Source: Arctopsyche grandis
Lineage: Eukaryota; Arthropoda; Insecta; Trichoptera; Hydropsychidae
DNA: 64,000 nucleotides
Direction of reading: 5' to 3'
NCBI RefSeq assembly: GCF_051622035.1
Contig: NC_135362.1
Location: 6,761,501 to 6,825,500 of the forward strand
This document shows positions 52,246 to 64,000 of this stretch, one piece after another (position 1 is the stretch's first letter; each line of letters starts with the position of its first letter). The translations under genes were made by a program, and so were the position numbers. Under the pieces are notes generated by a model. That model was given only the letters and a program-made list of their open reading frames with translations. It had not been told where the DNA came from and did not search any database.

Positions 52246-52445
52246 CTAGTTCTTTCCAGTTTGTTGAGCTTGAGCCTTCTGTTGCGCCCTGACAAACTCC
52301 GGATAGTCAATGTAGCCGTCTTTGTTTCCGTCGTCCATGTTTAAGATCGGATCTATCAAACCGATCAGTTCTTCGTCTGCGAATATTTTCTCTTCGACCG
52401 TGGGCGGCTTAGTTTCAGATTCGTGGTCGTGCTTTGAACCTTGTT
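52246..52445 (-). CDS. MCFD2: MCFD2-like alternative last exon a
   Basis: Acceptor at 52446-52447, entry phase after CAC G, stop TAG at 52246-52248. It encodes [10 protein letters not shown]..., the second EF loop [12 protein letters not shown] (canonical ligands at 1,3,5,9,12) and the tail AQQTGKN. Closest of the four to the vertebrate C-terminus (NNDGYIDYAEF). A minus-strand AATAAA lies at 52079-52074. Confidence 0.9.
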
Positions 52446-55400
52446 CTGATCGTGAGGATATAAAACCAAACCCAAAATTCGCAGTGATTAATGTAAACAA
52501 ACAATACATAAAATGGAGCCATACATTACCAACGTTCCATGATTATATGGTTTAGTTCAAACGGGGCGAGGTTGAAAAGCGGGCAATCAGCCGATTAAAG
52601 ATTCCACAGCGATTACCACGAATAGGATTGCAATAAAGAAAAACAACACACATAAATAACACGGGAGCAAAAAACAAATAAAAATTAAAACATGTCAAAA
52701 TATTAACCACAACCAAGAGTTAAACAAACATTAAAACAACATTATTTTAGGACTAAAATTTATCTTTTTATACATATATAAAGACTATGACAGAATGGCT
52801 AAGAAAATCAGAGAACGTATGCACCAAGTGACGCATAAATTTATTAAATTGCATGTTATATATTATCATTGTAACAAAGTTATTGTAGATTGCTTCAGCA
52901 ATCGTATATATATATAATATCGCTGTACTGTCTGTCTGAAATAATGCTCGCCGTACTATAATAGTCGTTTCGATTCGACATACATATGTAAGTCACAGCA
53001 AAACCTCTGCCAAAACGTATATACGAATACAAAAACAAAAGAAAAAACCTCTATATATACTATTTGCTACCAATTTTTCCTCTTGGCAGAGAATTAACCG
53101 CCATATATTGAAAATTTATTTTTTATATTGTTTACATGTAGGTAGGTAGGTGGTTTATACTTTTTTTTTCATATGAAACAATTAAAAATTCTACCGCGTG
53201 GGGATCGAACACTTGACCGACGACACATTTCTTTTAATTTTTTTTATTTAATAACTTAATATGCCAACACCCATGCGTTGATGTCATCGGGTACAACACT
53301 AGTTATATATAAAATTACAATTCAATCAATAGTCGAAATATGATTTTTCTGTGGAATTTTATTTAATTTTCATATGAAGACAATTTAATATACTATCCTT
53401 ATTAATTCAATTCAGATTCGTGTAAATACGAGTAAATAATAGTACGAGATTTTAGCTCGCAATTTTACTGATTTAAAATTCAGCACACTTCCAACTAATC
53501 CTTTTAAACGAAAACAAACAATAGTGTGGCCAGAACACTATCCTAATAAACATGTTTCAATAGAAAATACTCAATGTAAAATAGTATTAACAGTGGGAAA
53601 AAATCCCAAATGAAGATACGTAATTTTGGCTTTGGATTTGAACTGGACGACTACTTAAGAGAGATTTGAAAGCTGAAAAGTACTACAAATGAAAGATAAA
53701 ATACCCGACTATAGATTCCAATATTCATTTTAGACAGGAAATTGACAAATTTTGAGATGTCGACTGAACAACACCAAGATATAGAAAAATCGCTCGATTT
53801 AAAAAAAAACATATCTCCGAATCTCGAGCCAATCAACATTTTTTATTACCAGATTCGTGTTCACTGGGCATAGATCTATAAGAAAAGTCATATCTCGTCT
53901 CTGAACCAAAAAAAAGTGGACATTTGTCGAACAGTGTAATCTATCAGAATACTAAATAACACATCTGAATTTTTCGAATTTATGATGACCTTTACTTTCA
54001 AATCACTCTCATTAGCAATATTACCATTACAGACGTGTCACCTTTGAATTTGAGTCGATTAATTTAAATGTTGTGAAAGTCTGTCAATAATGAATCCAGT
54101 ATTTACTTTCAATAGAAATAAAATACATATACAGCCATGGACAAATGTATTAGGCCACTTGTAAAAAAATGTACAATCCTCTGAATTTTTCTTAGCCAAT
54201 ACTAAATATCACAATTCAAATTCAGTCCATGTCTTACCGTGCCAATGAATCAACGATTTGATCAATTCACATCCATCTAACTTATTATTGTTATCAGCGT
54301 CGTGCATTTTGAAATAGTGGAATTGTAACTCTTGTTCAGACATTTTACTCGTGTCTATAGGAACGTCCATATGTTCTTGTATATGTCTATAAAATAACAA
54401 TATAGTGAAATAAATATAATATAATGAATACCATTTTAATTTTCAAGCCGAACACTCACTGTTTTTCGTGTTCAATATTTCCCGGATTCAAGAGCTGAGG
54501 ATTATGATGACCGGACTGGTGGCCTTGGTGTTGGTGCATTTCTAAAACAGTACAGATAATTAGTGACGAGGCGAGACAGCGAGCATTTGAATAATTTAGT
54601 CGCACTTAATATTCTTTTGTATATGCAAATGCAAATTACGTTGATGAGGCTGTTGCTGCTGTGGGGGCATTTGTTGCTGCTGCTGTGGGGGCATTTGTTG
54701 CTGCTGCTGTGGAGGCATTTGTTGCTGATGAATCTGTTGTTGTTGTTGTTGGGGTATTTGTTGCTGTTGCTGATACTGCGGCTGTACGGGAACCTATTGA
54801 AAATTTTATTTCATTTGATTGTGAAACAATCCAATTGCACATGAAGTGTATACTTAACCTCGATTACCCGGATTGTTAACAACAAAAACAAATTTTACTG
54901 CTTTGAAATGGATACCATAAAAATTCGAAAATAAAACAGAAAAATGAGTCGGTTGTACTCAAAGGACGTTTATTTCTTGAAAATTTGATTGCGATTTTAA
55001 TATTTATTTTTAATATCACCAATATGGAAAAGAAAACGTATTTTATTATCATTAAAAGACAAATTAGATATAATCAATGCTTTAAAAATCTGATATGGCC
55101 ATATCACGGCGAAAAGGTTGAAGATAGATTATGGTAGCTTGCAAGACGTCACCGTACCCAAAATTGTGGATATTTGATACGCATTGAATACGATATTTTA
55201 TCTCCAACGTAATGGCAGACGATACATTAACGTATATTGATGACCAAAATGAGCAATATTGCAAAGTATGAAAACGATCGGATAAGAGATAAGAGATATA
55301 AAAAATGACCCCTTACACGAAAACCATGTGAACTGTATAAGAGGTAAGTAATAAAAAGCGGTATCTTAGGTCGTTTTTTGTCGAATAAATATGGTTTTGG

Positions 55401-57411
55401 ATTAAAAATGGTCAACGATCTCAAAGTGAAAAAAATATAAAGTTTACTGATATACTTATGGAAGCTGAGAGGATAACGTTATGAAAAAATAAGGATATGA
55501 AGGAGTCGAAGAGTGGATTTTTATGTGGTTCGTTCAAAGACGATCGTCTGGATGGCCAATATCTGGTCCATTATTGTATGAAAAGTATTCGCGATTTGGC
55601 AGCTTCAAAATGAACGGTTACACGACAATTGCTGCAAGTCCAAAATTTTCAACGACAAAATGTACCCGAAAATTAGCGAAAGTCAATGAAGAGTGAAGGC
55701 GAGAGAAGAACGGATGAAATAAAATGTTTAGATAATCTGCAGTTCATACGCTTAGAAAGTATTTTTTTTTCAATTTGAATAAGTAAATATTGGATACGGT
55801 TGAGAACAACTGTCATATATACTAATTTAATAACGCCCGCGATGTATACGATAAAAAGTAAATAATTCATTTGAAATAAAGAAAATTTTGGAGACGGTTG
55901 AGAAGCCCTGACATATAAACTAATTCAATGTAATCTGCAGTTCATACGCTTAAAAAGTTTTTTTTTTCGATTTAAATAAGTAAATATTGGATATGGCTAA
56001 GAACCCCTAACATTTAAACTAATTCAATGACATCTTAAAATGCGGTCTCCGTTTTGTTTTTTGACATTTTGTCGCTTGAACATTATTTCCGTGGACATTT
56101 TGTCGCGTGAACATTTTGTCGCGGGTACATTTTGTCGCGTGAACGTTTTGTCGTGGGTACATTTCGTCAGTGCACTAATTTTAGGGTACATTTTGTCGTT
56201 GAACCTTTTGGACTTGCATCAATTGTCGCGTCCCCAAAAAGAACAGCTAACTTTAAGCAAAAATCCATAATTGAATTTCTTAATAAAGAATAATTTAATA
56301 GTAATATATATGTAGGTAAATGTAGACAAATAAAAATTATTAGTGATTTTTTCGATTATCCGGATTTTTCATTATCCAGACTACCTTCATCCCCAATTAG
56401 TCCGGATAATTGAGGTTTTACTGTAATTATATACCTGATGGTGCTGCACCGGTACTTGGTGTTGCTGTTGGATTGGCACATGTTGCTGTGGCTAAAATGC
56501 GAACAAAGAAATGAATAAATATTACAATCATTGCATTTCCATACCAATTATATTTCAATAATCTTGATATTATGGACAAACACACGAAAACATAAAATTG
56601 GATTAAAACATATAGATTTCTAAACTACATCCTATTACAATATCTAAATATCCCTGATAGTCTGATTTTTTATTAGCTGTTGCTTGATGAGATTCTTATT
56701 GGATCCAATTTATCTATACTCACTTAAGTTGTATAGATACGGACATGGCATAAGCCGTTTAGGGTAACAAATAAACATGTATACCTACAATGTCCTACTT
56801 AACTTACATACACGGCTTTTGCTTTTGCTTTAGGTCATCGACTTTAGAGAGTCTTTAATTAATATTATGTATTAGATGAATTATGAACATTCATATGGAT
56901 TGTAAATAGGTTTTTGAGCTCTTTTTCCTATTATGCTGTAGATTAACATTAGAATAATATAATACTATGATTACTAACCAAATTAAATTAAATTGTAAAA
57001 TTGAAAAAATGATCAGTAGATCAGTAGCTATTAAAATAGATATAAGATGTATTGTGAACATAATTTCGTAATAATAAAAAGCATTTAAAAATCAAAAAAA
57101 AAAAAAAATACACGGCTTCATAAAAATATCACATTATAAATAAATCAAAAAACACATTGCTGGAAAGTGAAAGTTTATTTGTATAAAAACATTTTCCAAC
57201 AGGATAAATAAATTTTTAAATTTTAGATGAAAGGTTTTCGTGAATCCTAGGAAACATATTGAACGACAGTACTGGTCACAAGAGGGTAAAATCGTCGAGA
57301 GAATAAAATTGTCACCTGATAGTGCTGTGGTGGAACTCCCGGAGCCACTCTCTGACTTAGACTCCCCACGAATAGGCTTGCAAATATTACTAAAGCGAAT
57401 TCCACGTTCAT
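52246..57411 (-). CDS. MCFD2: MCFD2-like secreted EF-hand protein, isoform with last exon a (245 aa)
   Basis: MCFD2 partners the cargo receptor LMAN1/ERGIC-53 for glycoprotein export from the ER (family knowledge). Exons in order: 57411-57316, 56491-56435, 54793-54640, 54541-54460, 54386-54238, then last exon 52445-52246; total 738 nt in one frame. Residues 1-19 ([19 protein letters not shown]) form a signal peptide. Exons 2-3 encode a Gln-rich stretch with QQQMPP repeats (three near-identical units at about 54650-54725), much longer than in vertebrate MCFD2. Exon 5 has the family motif [19 protein letters not shown] and the first EF loop [12 protein letters not shown], with Asn rather than Gly at loop position 6 as in human MCFD2. 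The 5' UTR splices in at 57425; an upstream non-coding exon ending at donor 57531 is plausible. Three further terminal exons follow (separate entries). Confidence 0.9.
52905..53304 (+). mobile_element. Helitron-like non-autonomous repeat, in MCFD2-like intron
   Basis: Colinear with 1062-1531, ending GATGTCATCGGGTACAACAC then TAGTT. Confidence 0.55.
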
Positions 57412-57530
57412 TGTGAAAGTGCTATCTGAAAATATACACATATGTGTGTATTATTTCGTGCGTGAAGTACGAACATAGGAAAAATAATATATCTGACAGG
57501 TGAAACGATCAACATGCGAATGTTACATAC

Positions 57531-57725
57531 GTTGATGAGTATGACGAGAGGGGAATCAAACTCGAGCCTCCTGCGAGGAGTAGAATAGAATGGGGACGAT
57601 CCACACGTCAAATATTTTGTAAACAGATGCTGCTCGCACGCCACCGGCACACGTGGCCGTCAGGTGCGACAGGTACACGTCACCTGCATCTGTCTCGCTC
57701 TTATCGCCGTCAACGTCACGCGAAT
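57531..57725 (-). promoter_or_regulatory. MCFD2: Possible promoter and first non-coding exon of the MCFD2-like gene
   Basis: On the minus strand a donor (CAAC|GTATGT) lies at 57531/57530 and the next acceptor downstream is TTTTCAG at 57426, just before the ATG exon. The block 57540-57720 is richer in CpG than its surroundings. The start of transcription is not visible. Confidence 0.4.
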
Positions 57726-57903
57726 GAATGAAACAAAACATACGGCGCGTTTTCAGTGCTGCCAGTGCGAATAATTTTTTATTAAAAAATACATCCATTT
57801 TTTGTGCAAATGAACCGTCAATTGATTCGCGATTCACCCCTCATTTGGGTTCAGACAGATATTTTGTATGCGTATTCGCGATTTTCGTGGCAATTATCAT
57901 TAT

Positions 57904-58885
57904 TTTTCTTGATAATTCTTGGCCTGCTGGTGTTCATTTTGGTAGATTTAAAGATTGGGGAATGAGCATTAAGAATAAAAAATCGAATACTAATACTACT
58001 TCTATGTCTGCCACAGACGTTGTTTCATCAGAGCTGCGCCCAAGTGTTTCATTTGCTGATGTTTGTACGGGAGCTGCTAGATGTTTGAAGCCTGATATTA
58101 AAACTACGTCTGCAAGTATTAGTGAATCTTCTATGGAAACGGTCGCAGTGACGTCGATGTTTGCCTCTTCTCCTACATCTGCCTGCTCAAATGGTCCTGA
58201 TAGTCGTGATTCTGTTGTGACTGTGTTGGCTTCTTCTTCTGCTTCCTCTTCCGTTTCGTCTCCATTGGCTCAACCTCCGTTGGCTCAATCAAAACTGCCA
58301 TTTCTTGTCTCAAAGAAAGTCACGCGCCAAACTGGGAGACCGAAAATTGGTAATTTATTACCAAAATGTACGAGGTCTCAGGACAAAGCTGGCTGCGTTT
58401 AATTCAGCCGTTTCTACTATTTGTGATGATATGGTAGCACTAACGGAAACATGGTTGACTTCATCATTTTTTGATGTTTAACTTTTTGATTCTTCCTGGA
58501 GGGTGCATCGTCGCGATAGAGTAGATCGACGTGGTGGTGGTGTATTATTTGCTTGTCGTGATTGGTTTCGGTCAGTCCGGATGACAAATTTTGAAACTCT
58601 ATCTGGTGAGGACTTATGGAATTCATAACTTGAAAATCATAATCGAGAAAGAATATTACGAAATACAAATACCTTGTAAACATAGAATGAATTCAAGACG
58701 ATATACGATATATAGTAATAATAATTATTATTTTTAGTTGTTTGTGTATATATATGTTTGGTTTTTGTTATGTCTAATTTATTATTTTGTTTCTTGTCTT
58801 TTCTGTTATATTTTTGACCATTGTGGCGCATTAGGAATTCCTGTAATGCTACAACGGTCCAAACTTTAAATAAATAAATAAATAA
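57904..58885 (+). mobile_element. LINE fragment with endonuclease remnant, same 3' tail as the 10.6-kb copy
   Basis: Flanked by ATTAT at 57899-57903 and 58886-58890. It encodes a Ser/Thr/Ala-rich ORF1-like stretch (SSASSSVSSPLAQPPLAQ at about 58237-58290), then broken endonuclease text MVALTETWLTSSFF and DRVDRRGGGVLFACRDW. Almost all reverse transcriptase is deleted. The 3' hairpin GACCATTGTGGCGC (about 58815-58859) and AAATAAATAAATAAA tail match the other LINE. Confidence 0.85.
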
Positions 58886-58990
58886 ATTATGCTGAATGTG
58901 GTTTTTTCATTTTTAATAAAATGCCCCGTGAAAAATGTTTTACTTTGATGGCAAATGAGGGTGAATGGACTACTAGTCATATGTGAACCA

Positions 58991-59195
58991 GGGTTCGGTG
59001 ATTACTGGTCACAAATTACTCGTCACAAAGTCACTAAAATCTCTATAACGGAACATCTGGCAGCCGAAAAGTCCATCATACTAACGATAACTATCATAGT
59101 AACGAGAACTTGAGTGCCAAATATTATGTATTCGCGATTTTCATGGCAAAAATTGTCTTTGTGACCACCCCAATGTGAAGAATAGTCCAATTACC
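58991..59195. mobile_element. hAT-like MITE, second near-identical copy
   Basis: Same sequence as 41788-41991 with few differences, flanked by the 8-bp duplication GTGAACCA (58983-58990 and 59196-59203). It lies in the left arm of a fold-back element. Confidence 0.85.
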
Positions 59196-59502
59196 GTGAA
59201 CCAGTCACAGGACAACCGGTCGCTCACACCCGAAAATTGGTCTCGAAAAAACTGGGCACACCCAAAAATTCGACCAATTTTTAATTTTTGGGTGTGACCA
59301 GTCTTAGTGTGACGGGTGATCACGTGTGACCGATCTAGAGCGACTGGTTTACATATGACTAGTAGTCCGTTTACCCTCATTTGCCATCAAAGTAAAACAT
59401 TTTTCACGGGGCCTTTTATTAAAAATGAAAAAACCACATTCAGTATAATGATAATTGCCACGAAAATCGCGAATACGCATACAAAATATCTGTCTAATAG
59501 TT

Positions 59503-61140
59503 ACTCTTGATAAATAATAATAATCGGTAATAGCTCCCGATATATGGAATTTTCGGGTGCTAGATGTTCTGTGATCGAAATTTTAGTGACAAGTGCGAGA
59601 TCACTTTGTGCGGAATAATCACCGAACCATAAAAAGAACAATCAATGGTGAATAAGCAGAGCAATTTTTACGTTTTGGAAGGGTTTGTAGTAAAAAGCAG
59701 CCAATCATACAGCGAATCAAACGAATAAATTTATTATTCAGTAGATTGTATATTGAAACATTTTTATTTGTATATGTAATTCTGTGCATTCTGGGCAGTA
59801 AACGGACTATTGCGCACATTGCGATAGCGCGCACGACAATCGTTGCCACAAAAATCGCGAATACGGAATATCTGGCACTCGAATTCTCGTTAGTACAATA
59901 TTTCGCGATTGATAGAATTTTTGGGTGTCAGACGTTCCATGATCAAGATTAAAGTCATTCTATTTCATTTTCTTATTAGTCACTCGCTACCATTGTGTAG
60001 ATTAATTTAACTTAAATGAAATAAATAAAACATTGTTTTAAAGCAATATTATATTTTGTAAGATTTTTTTCATGTCAACAAAATAGAATTTCAATTATAA
60101 AAAAAATATACGAAAATGAAACATAACATCAACAATAACAAAAACGTCAAGACCAGACATTATTATTTCAACAAGAATAAATATAATATATGTAAGACAT
60201 TTTTCCAATTTGAATCTGTCTTTACTTAAATGAACATAGTATGTAATTAATATAAATTAAATACGAACATGCTTTCATAAGCCTTATAACCACTATGCCA
60301 ACATTTCATTCTAAATTTCCCTACTAACGATAAACTTTAGCTTTCATTTCCTAATACTATTTGTCAACATACAAATATATTTGATAAAATCTTTTGCCAT
60401 GCATATAATAAATTTTGATAAAATGCATTGTGAATTTTTAAAAAAAAGCAAATAAAATGAACATTTCAAATTTCATTCAATAATATAATTACGTTATAGT
60501 TTAGAGACATAAATCAATTACAACAATTTCTTTAAAAAATTCGCATTACACTACTTTTAAATATGATACTAAAATATCTTTCATATTATTTCATCAACGT
60601 AAACTAGTTATATCACAGAAATATGTGTTTTGTTTTAATTTACCGAGCACTATATTTGGTTTTGAACAAGTATTGTACATACATATTATTTATTATTAGT
60701 AATAATACGGTACAAAATTGCAAATGAGGTAACAGCGTAAATATCTAATGTGTAAATATCTAATGTGTAAACATTATTCATACCTTATTTGTAACTATTA
60801 TTGCTGCATTAAATGAACAGATTTGCGATATTTATCAATTTGCTTACAAATTCAAATATCACATTAAACATTTTCACTATGATTATATGGTAGATTTAGC
60901 ATAATATATTTTACAACATTATAGTTTGCTACGCTTTTCGATTTACTAGACGCTAACAATAAATAAATAACACCGTTATAAATATACGCAATGTATGCTC
61001 AATGTAAATATATGTATATAAATTTAATGTGTGCATTAATTTAAGTATTTGTTTTAAGTCACCCGTCAATGATTGAGTGACGGGTTTCATTGAGCACTGA
61101 ATTTAATGCACTTTTGTGAATTGGCCGTTTCGTTACGGTA
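59503..61140. other. Repeat-rich spacer and AT-rich 3' flank of the SLC25A44-like gene
   Basis: 59503-59960 has further short copies of the inverted-repeat family (GAGATTTTAGTGAC-type motifs, ending CCGAACC at 59632). 59960-61140 is AT-rich with no open frame of note; part is likely the 3' UTR of the minus-strand carrier gene. Confidence 0.7.
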
Positions 61141-63763
61141 TCACCATCGAACGAGCAAACGATACTGATCGTTGACGGCTAGTCTTTTGATAGTTTCGTA
61201 ACCGAGGATAATGCTGAAGGAGAAACTAGCAGATTGAACTAAACGGGCCGAGATTCCTTTGGCAAAAATACCATTCGCACCTTCTTCGGCCCACAATTCT
61301 TTAAAAGCGGTGCGCATCGAATCCAAACGTTGGACCTGAAAATGTGCAGAAGTTTTTAAATTATTGATGCATGTGGATATAAACACTCTTACACTATTCA
61401 TATTAAAATGAACAGCACGTACTTGCAATCTAGCTCTAATTATATCTAAGGGATTAGTTAATATTGTCGTTGTGAATCCTCCGAGAGTACCCGATATACA
61501 TTGAATAAATAGGTAAGAGAACCAATCAGGACAAACCGTGAGTAATTTTTCTGAAAAAAAAAAGATGTACATATATACATAATTCATATATTCTAACAAT
61601 AGGTATGTAATAATAGGGATACCAGAAAATTCGCCATTATTCTCAGTCAACTTTGAATCAGTCTACTTACATCCGTGGTCGAAGAAACATCTTGGTGACT
61701 TATTTTTTTTGTAGAGCGGTTTGTTGTCTTTATATTTTGACCATAAAATATATATTTTTTTAAAAGGTAAAAATGTCTAAGCCCGAAATCGACGACAAAC
61801 ATATGCACTACACCATGTTGTTGTTTTTTGACAAAGGATTGAACGCAATCAAAGCCACGGAAGCCATCAACGAAATTTATGGCGATGTTCTTACAGTGAA
61901 TAGATGTCAATCCTGGTTTCGAAAATTCAAATCGGGTAATTGGAGCCTGCAGGACCTCTCTCAAAGCGGAAGACGTCCAAATTAAAAGCACTAGTTGAAT
62001 CTAATCCATGTCAAACCATTGAAGAATTAAGCCAGACACTTGAAGCTTCATGGTCATCGGTGCAATTTTATTTGAAAAATATTGGAAAAGTAAATAGAGC
62101 TGATGTTTGGGTTCCGCACGAACTCTCCCCGGCTAACAAAGAAGCGCGCATCAATACGTGCAGCCCTTTGCTTTCGCGACAACGAATCCGCCCTTTTTTG
62201 CATCAACTTGTAACGGGAGACGAAAAATGGGTCAGCTACGACAACATGAGAAACAAAAAACAATGGCTTGCGAAAAATCAAACACCGATACCAATACCGA
62301 AAAGAGGATTTATTTTACACAAGGTCTAGTTGTGTGTATGGTGGGATATTAATGGGATCAATCACTTCGAATTATTAAAACCCGGTGAAACAATAACGGC
62401 TGAAGTCTACTGTCAACAATTAGATGGATTAAACCAAAAATTAAAATCAAAACGTTCGAGTTTTTCAAAATTTTTCAAATAATGGTTTACTTCCCGGTAC
62501 CCTAATATAAGGAATAAATAAACAAAATTATTCAGAAAGAATCCAACTCGCACAAGTAAGGTATCAACAATACAGTTACTTTATACTATTATTTTGATTG
62601 TTTTTTTTTTTGATAAAAAAGATTCTGGAAGTCGTTATGGTACAAACATTGATGTGCACTTTTCTGTAGTACTAGGTCTGATTATAAATGTTAAAATTCA
62701 ACTTACCCTGATACATATGGTAAAACACCCACCACAAAGCAGAATTAGGAACGTAAGCTACTAAAGATGCGAAATATCCACGATAGAATCCTCGGAATCC
62801 GTCTTGTTCGTATATTTTAGTTGCAATATCACACGTCAGTCGTAATTTGGACTGACCTGGATATAGTTTTATACCGAGAGGATTCATACCCATCTGAAAG
62901 AAAGCCGAACATAAATGTAATACGAATTGTAGTTTATAAGGAAATATGTTTTTTGCACAATGGATTAAAAGAGGTAACTATTTCGATTGTTTCAGTTGCA
63001 TTAATACTGACTATATTTGCATTGTATTTAATATATTGTATAATTGAAAAAAAACTTCTACATTCGTATGTACTTACACCACCATTAGATTTATTATTTG
63101 CGAGGCCTAATACCATGATGTGCTGACTGAGTACATCAAAAGGAACGATGATTGTTTGGCTCACTAGAGATGCACATCCACCAGCAACAAATGTCTAAAA
63201 TTATAAATATAATATAAAATAAAATTCTAATTACATTATGTATGTAAGTCTTAATAAATACATATTTGACATACTTTTATTTGAAGATTGAAATCCCTGA
63301 GGCCGAGTACATGTCTGACACCTTCGTACGTAGATATATAAAATATTCCGGAAACTATTTGGGGCTGTAAATGGCGATAAATATGAATAAATAAAAGTAA
63401 AACATAAAATTTCACTAATACAAAAAATTGGGACTCACTGAAGAAACCCAAAATCCTCGATAAAGAGCACCAACTCCACCGCTTGCATATATTTTTCTGG
63501 CCGCATCGATCATACCAGAATATGCATCTCTTCTTCTTTGTATTTGAAGTTGAGTTTTAATTAATGTCAAAGGGTAAAGTGCACATCTAACTGCAACCGT
63601 TAAACGTGTTCATTAAGACTGTCGTTCTATTTAAATTATAGTACAATTAGAAATTACCAGAAAAACTGCTCAACATTGACAACGGGAAGAATTTTCTTTT
63701 ATCCATCATGTCCCATTCGATCGTTGTGATCATTTGAGGTGGAGGAGTATCTACAGTCGCCAT
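61141..63763 (-). CDS. SLC25A44: SLC25A44-like mitochondrial carrier, 324 aa
   Basis: Inner mitochondrial membrane carrier; in mammals SLC25A44 imports branched-chain amino acids. Exons: 63763-63658, 63590-63439, 63364-63275, 63194-63078, 62893-62707, 61550-61423, 61335-61141; 975 nt in one frame. Three repeats carry carrier signatures: YPLTLIKTQLQ (Thr in place of the usual acidic residue, as in SLC25A44), VPFDVLSQHIM and NPLDIIRARLQ. Other family features are the N-terminal IEWDMMDKRKFF, FRGFYRGYFASLVAYVPNSA and the ending LVRW; the human protein also ends in W. The start is the ATG at 63763, in MATVDTPPPQ. A 5' UTR acceptor may lie at 63890-63891. Intron 61551-62706 contains a broken mariner transposon on the opposite strand. 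Confidence 0.94.
61735..62480 (+). pseudogene. mariner-family transposase pseudogene
   Basis: The frame starts at ATG 61773 (MSKPEIDDKHMHYTM...), with helix-turn-helix text KATEAINEIYGDVLTVNRCQ and QSGRRP. A frameshift at about 61983 precedes KLKALVESNPCQTIEELSQ. Then come VPHELSP, VTGDEKWVSYDN with the first catalytic Asp (about 62212-62247), a second frameshift, and CVWWDINGI with the second Asp. The sequence stops matching after YCQQLDGLNQKLKSK, so the third catalytic Asp is missing. It is antisense within the SLC25A44-like intron. Confidence 0.9.
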
Positions 63764-64000
63764 AGTGACTTTATTCACATGCCGATTTGACAACGGGCTG
63801 TTGAATTTATTCACGATCATCGGTTATAAAAAACGGAAGGTTTTTGTGAAAAATAATAATAAATTATAGCGATACGGCAAATATCCCATCTGAAAAATGA
63901 AAAATATCGAACATAGATAATTTTAATTAGTGAACACAAGCACATGCATGATCTTGAATGAGTGCCAATAATCAAGAATTTCAATTGAATATGATGACTT

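Larger units (their letters stand above)
57851..59502. mobile_element. Fold-back element, left arm split by a LINE and a MITE
   Basis: The right arm (about 59284-59502) matches, inverted, three left-arm pieces: CAGACAGATATTTTGTATGC... (57851-57903), GCTGAATGTGGTTTTTTC...CATAT (58891-58982) and the segment from 59196 to the centre. Removing the LINE (57904-58890) and MITE (58991-59203) leaves arms of about 220 bp each. Confidence 0.8.

Noticed and set aside
54563-54879. Plus-strand Leu- or Val/Ala-rich open frames
   Set aside because: Antisense reading of the CAG-rich Gln repeat exon of the MCFD2-like gene.

Overview
The window is AT-rich animal nuclear DNA, almost certainly from an insect. 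Two genes encode RR-1 (chitin-binding Rebers-Riddiford) cuticle proteins, coding exons are short and bounded by GT-AG introns, and introns and spacers are full of transposons. The order cannot be fixed from what is visible. All gene models here were built by eye from splice signals, reading phase and recognised protein families.

Layout. Positions 1-36480 (minus strand) hold alpha-catenin, from a non-coding first exon near 36.4 kb to the linker before the actin-binding domain; the 3' end lies off the left edge. Its 25.5-kb intron (634-26108) carries two complete cuticle protein genes on the opposite strand (20760-22130 and 25264-25990). The gene ends at the left edge in two homologous versions of the same exon, which look mutually exclusive. 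Positions 36.5-45.0 kb are repeat-filled spacer. Positions 45066-49560 (plus) hold a 12-exon divergent beta-tubulin. Tail to tail with it, 49662-57720 (minus) holds an MCFD2-like secreted EF-hand gene with four alternative last exons, each encoding its own second EF hand. Positions 57.8-59.6 kb are nested transposons. Positions 61141-63763 (minus) hold an SLC25A44-like mitochondrial carrier with a dead mariner in one intron.

The genes are unrelated in function (cell adhesion, cuticle, microtubules, ER-to-Golgi cargo export, mitochondrial transport); nothing suggests an operon-like unit. The two cuticle genes are tandem duplicates with the same exon plan.

Mobile DNA is abundant and its insertion history can be read directly: a tRNA-derived SINE family, 5'-truncated LINEs with a 3' hairpin, TTAA-flanked piggyBac-like MITEs, hAT-type elements with 8-bp target duplications, Tc1 and mariner remnants, Helitron-like ends and several fold-back elements. 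The most interesting observations are the MCFD2-like last-exon array, the alpha-catenin linker exon pair, a stop-carrying cryptic exon in beta-tubulin, and three sites of nested insertion.
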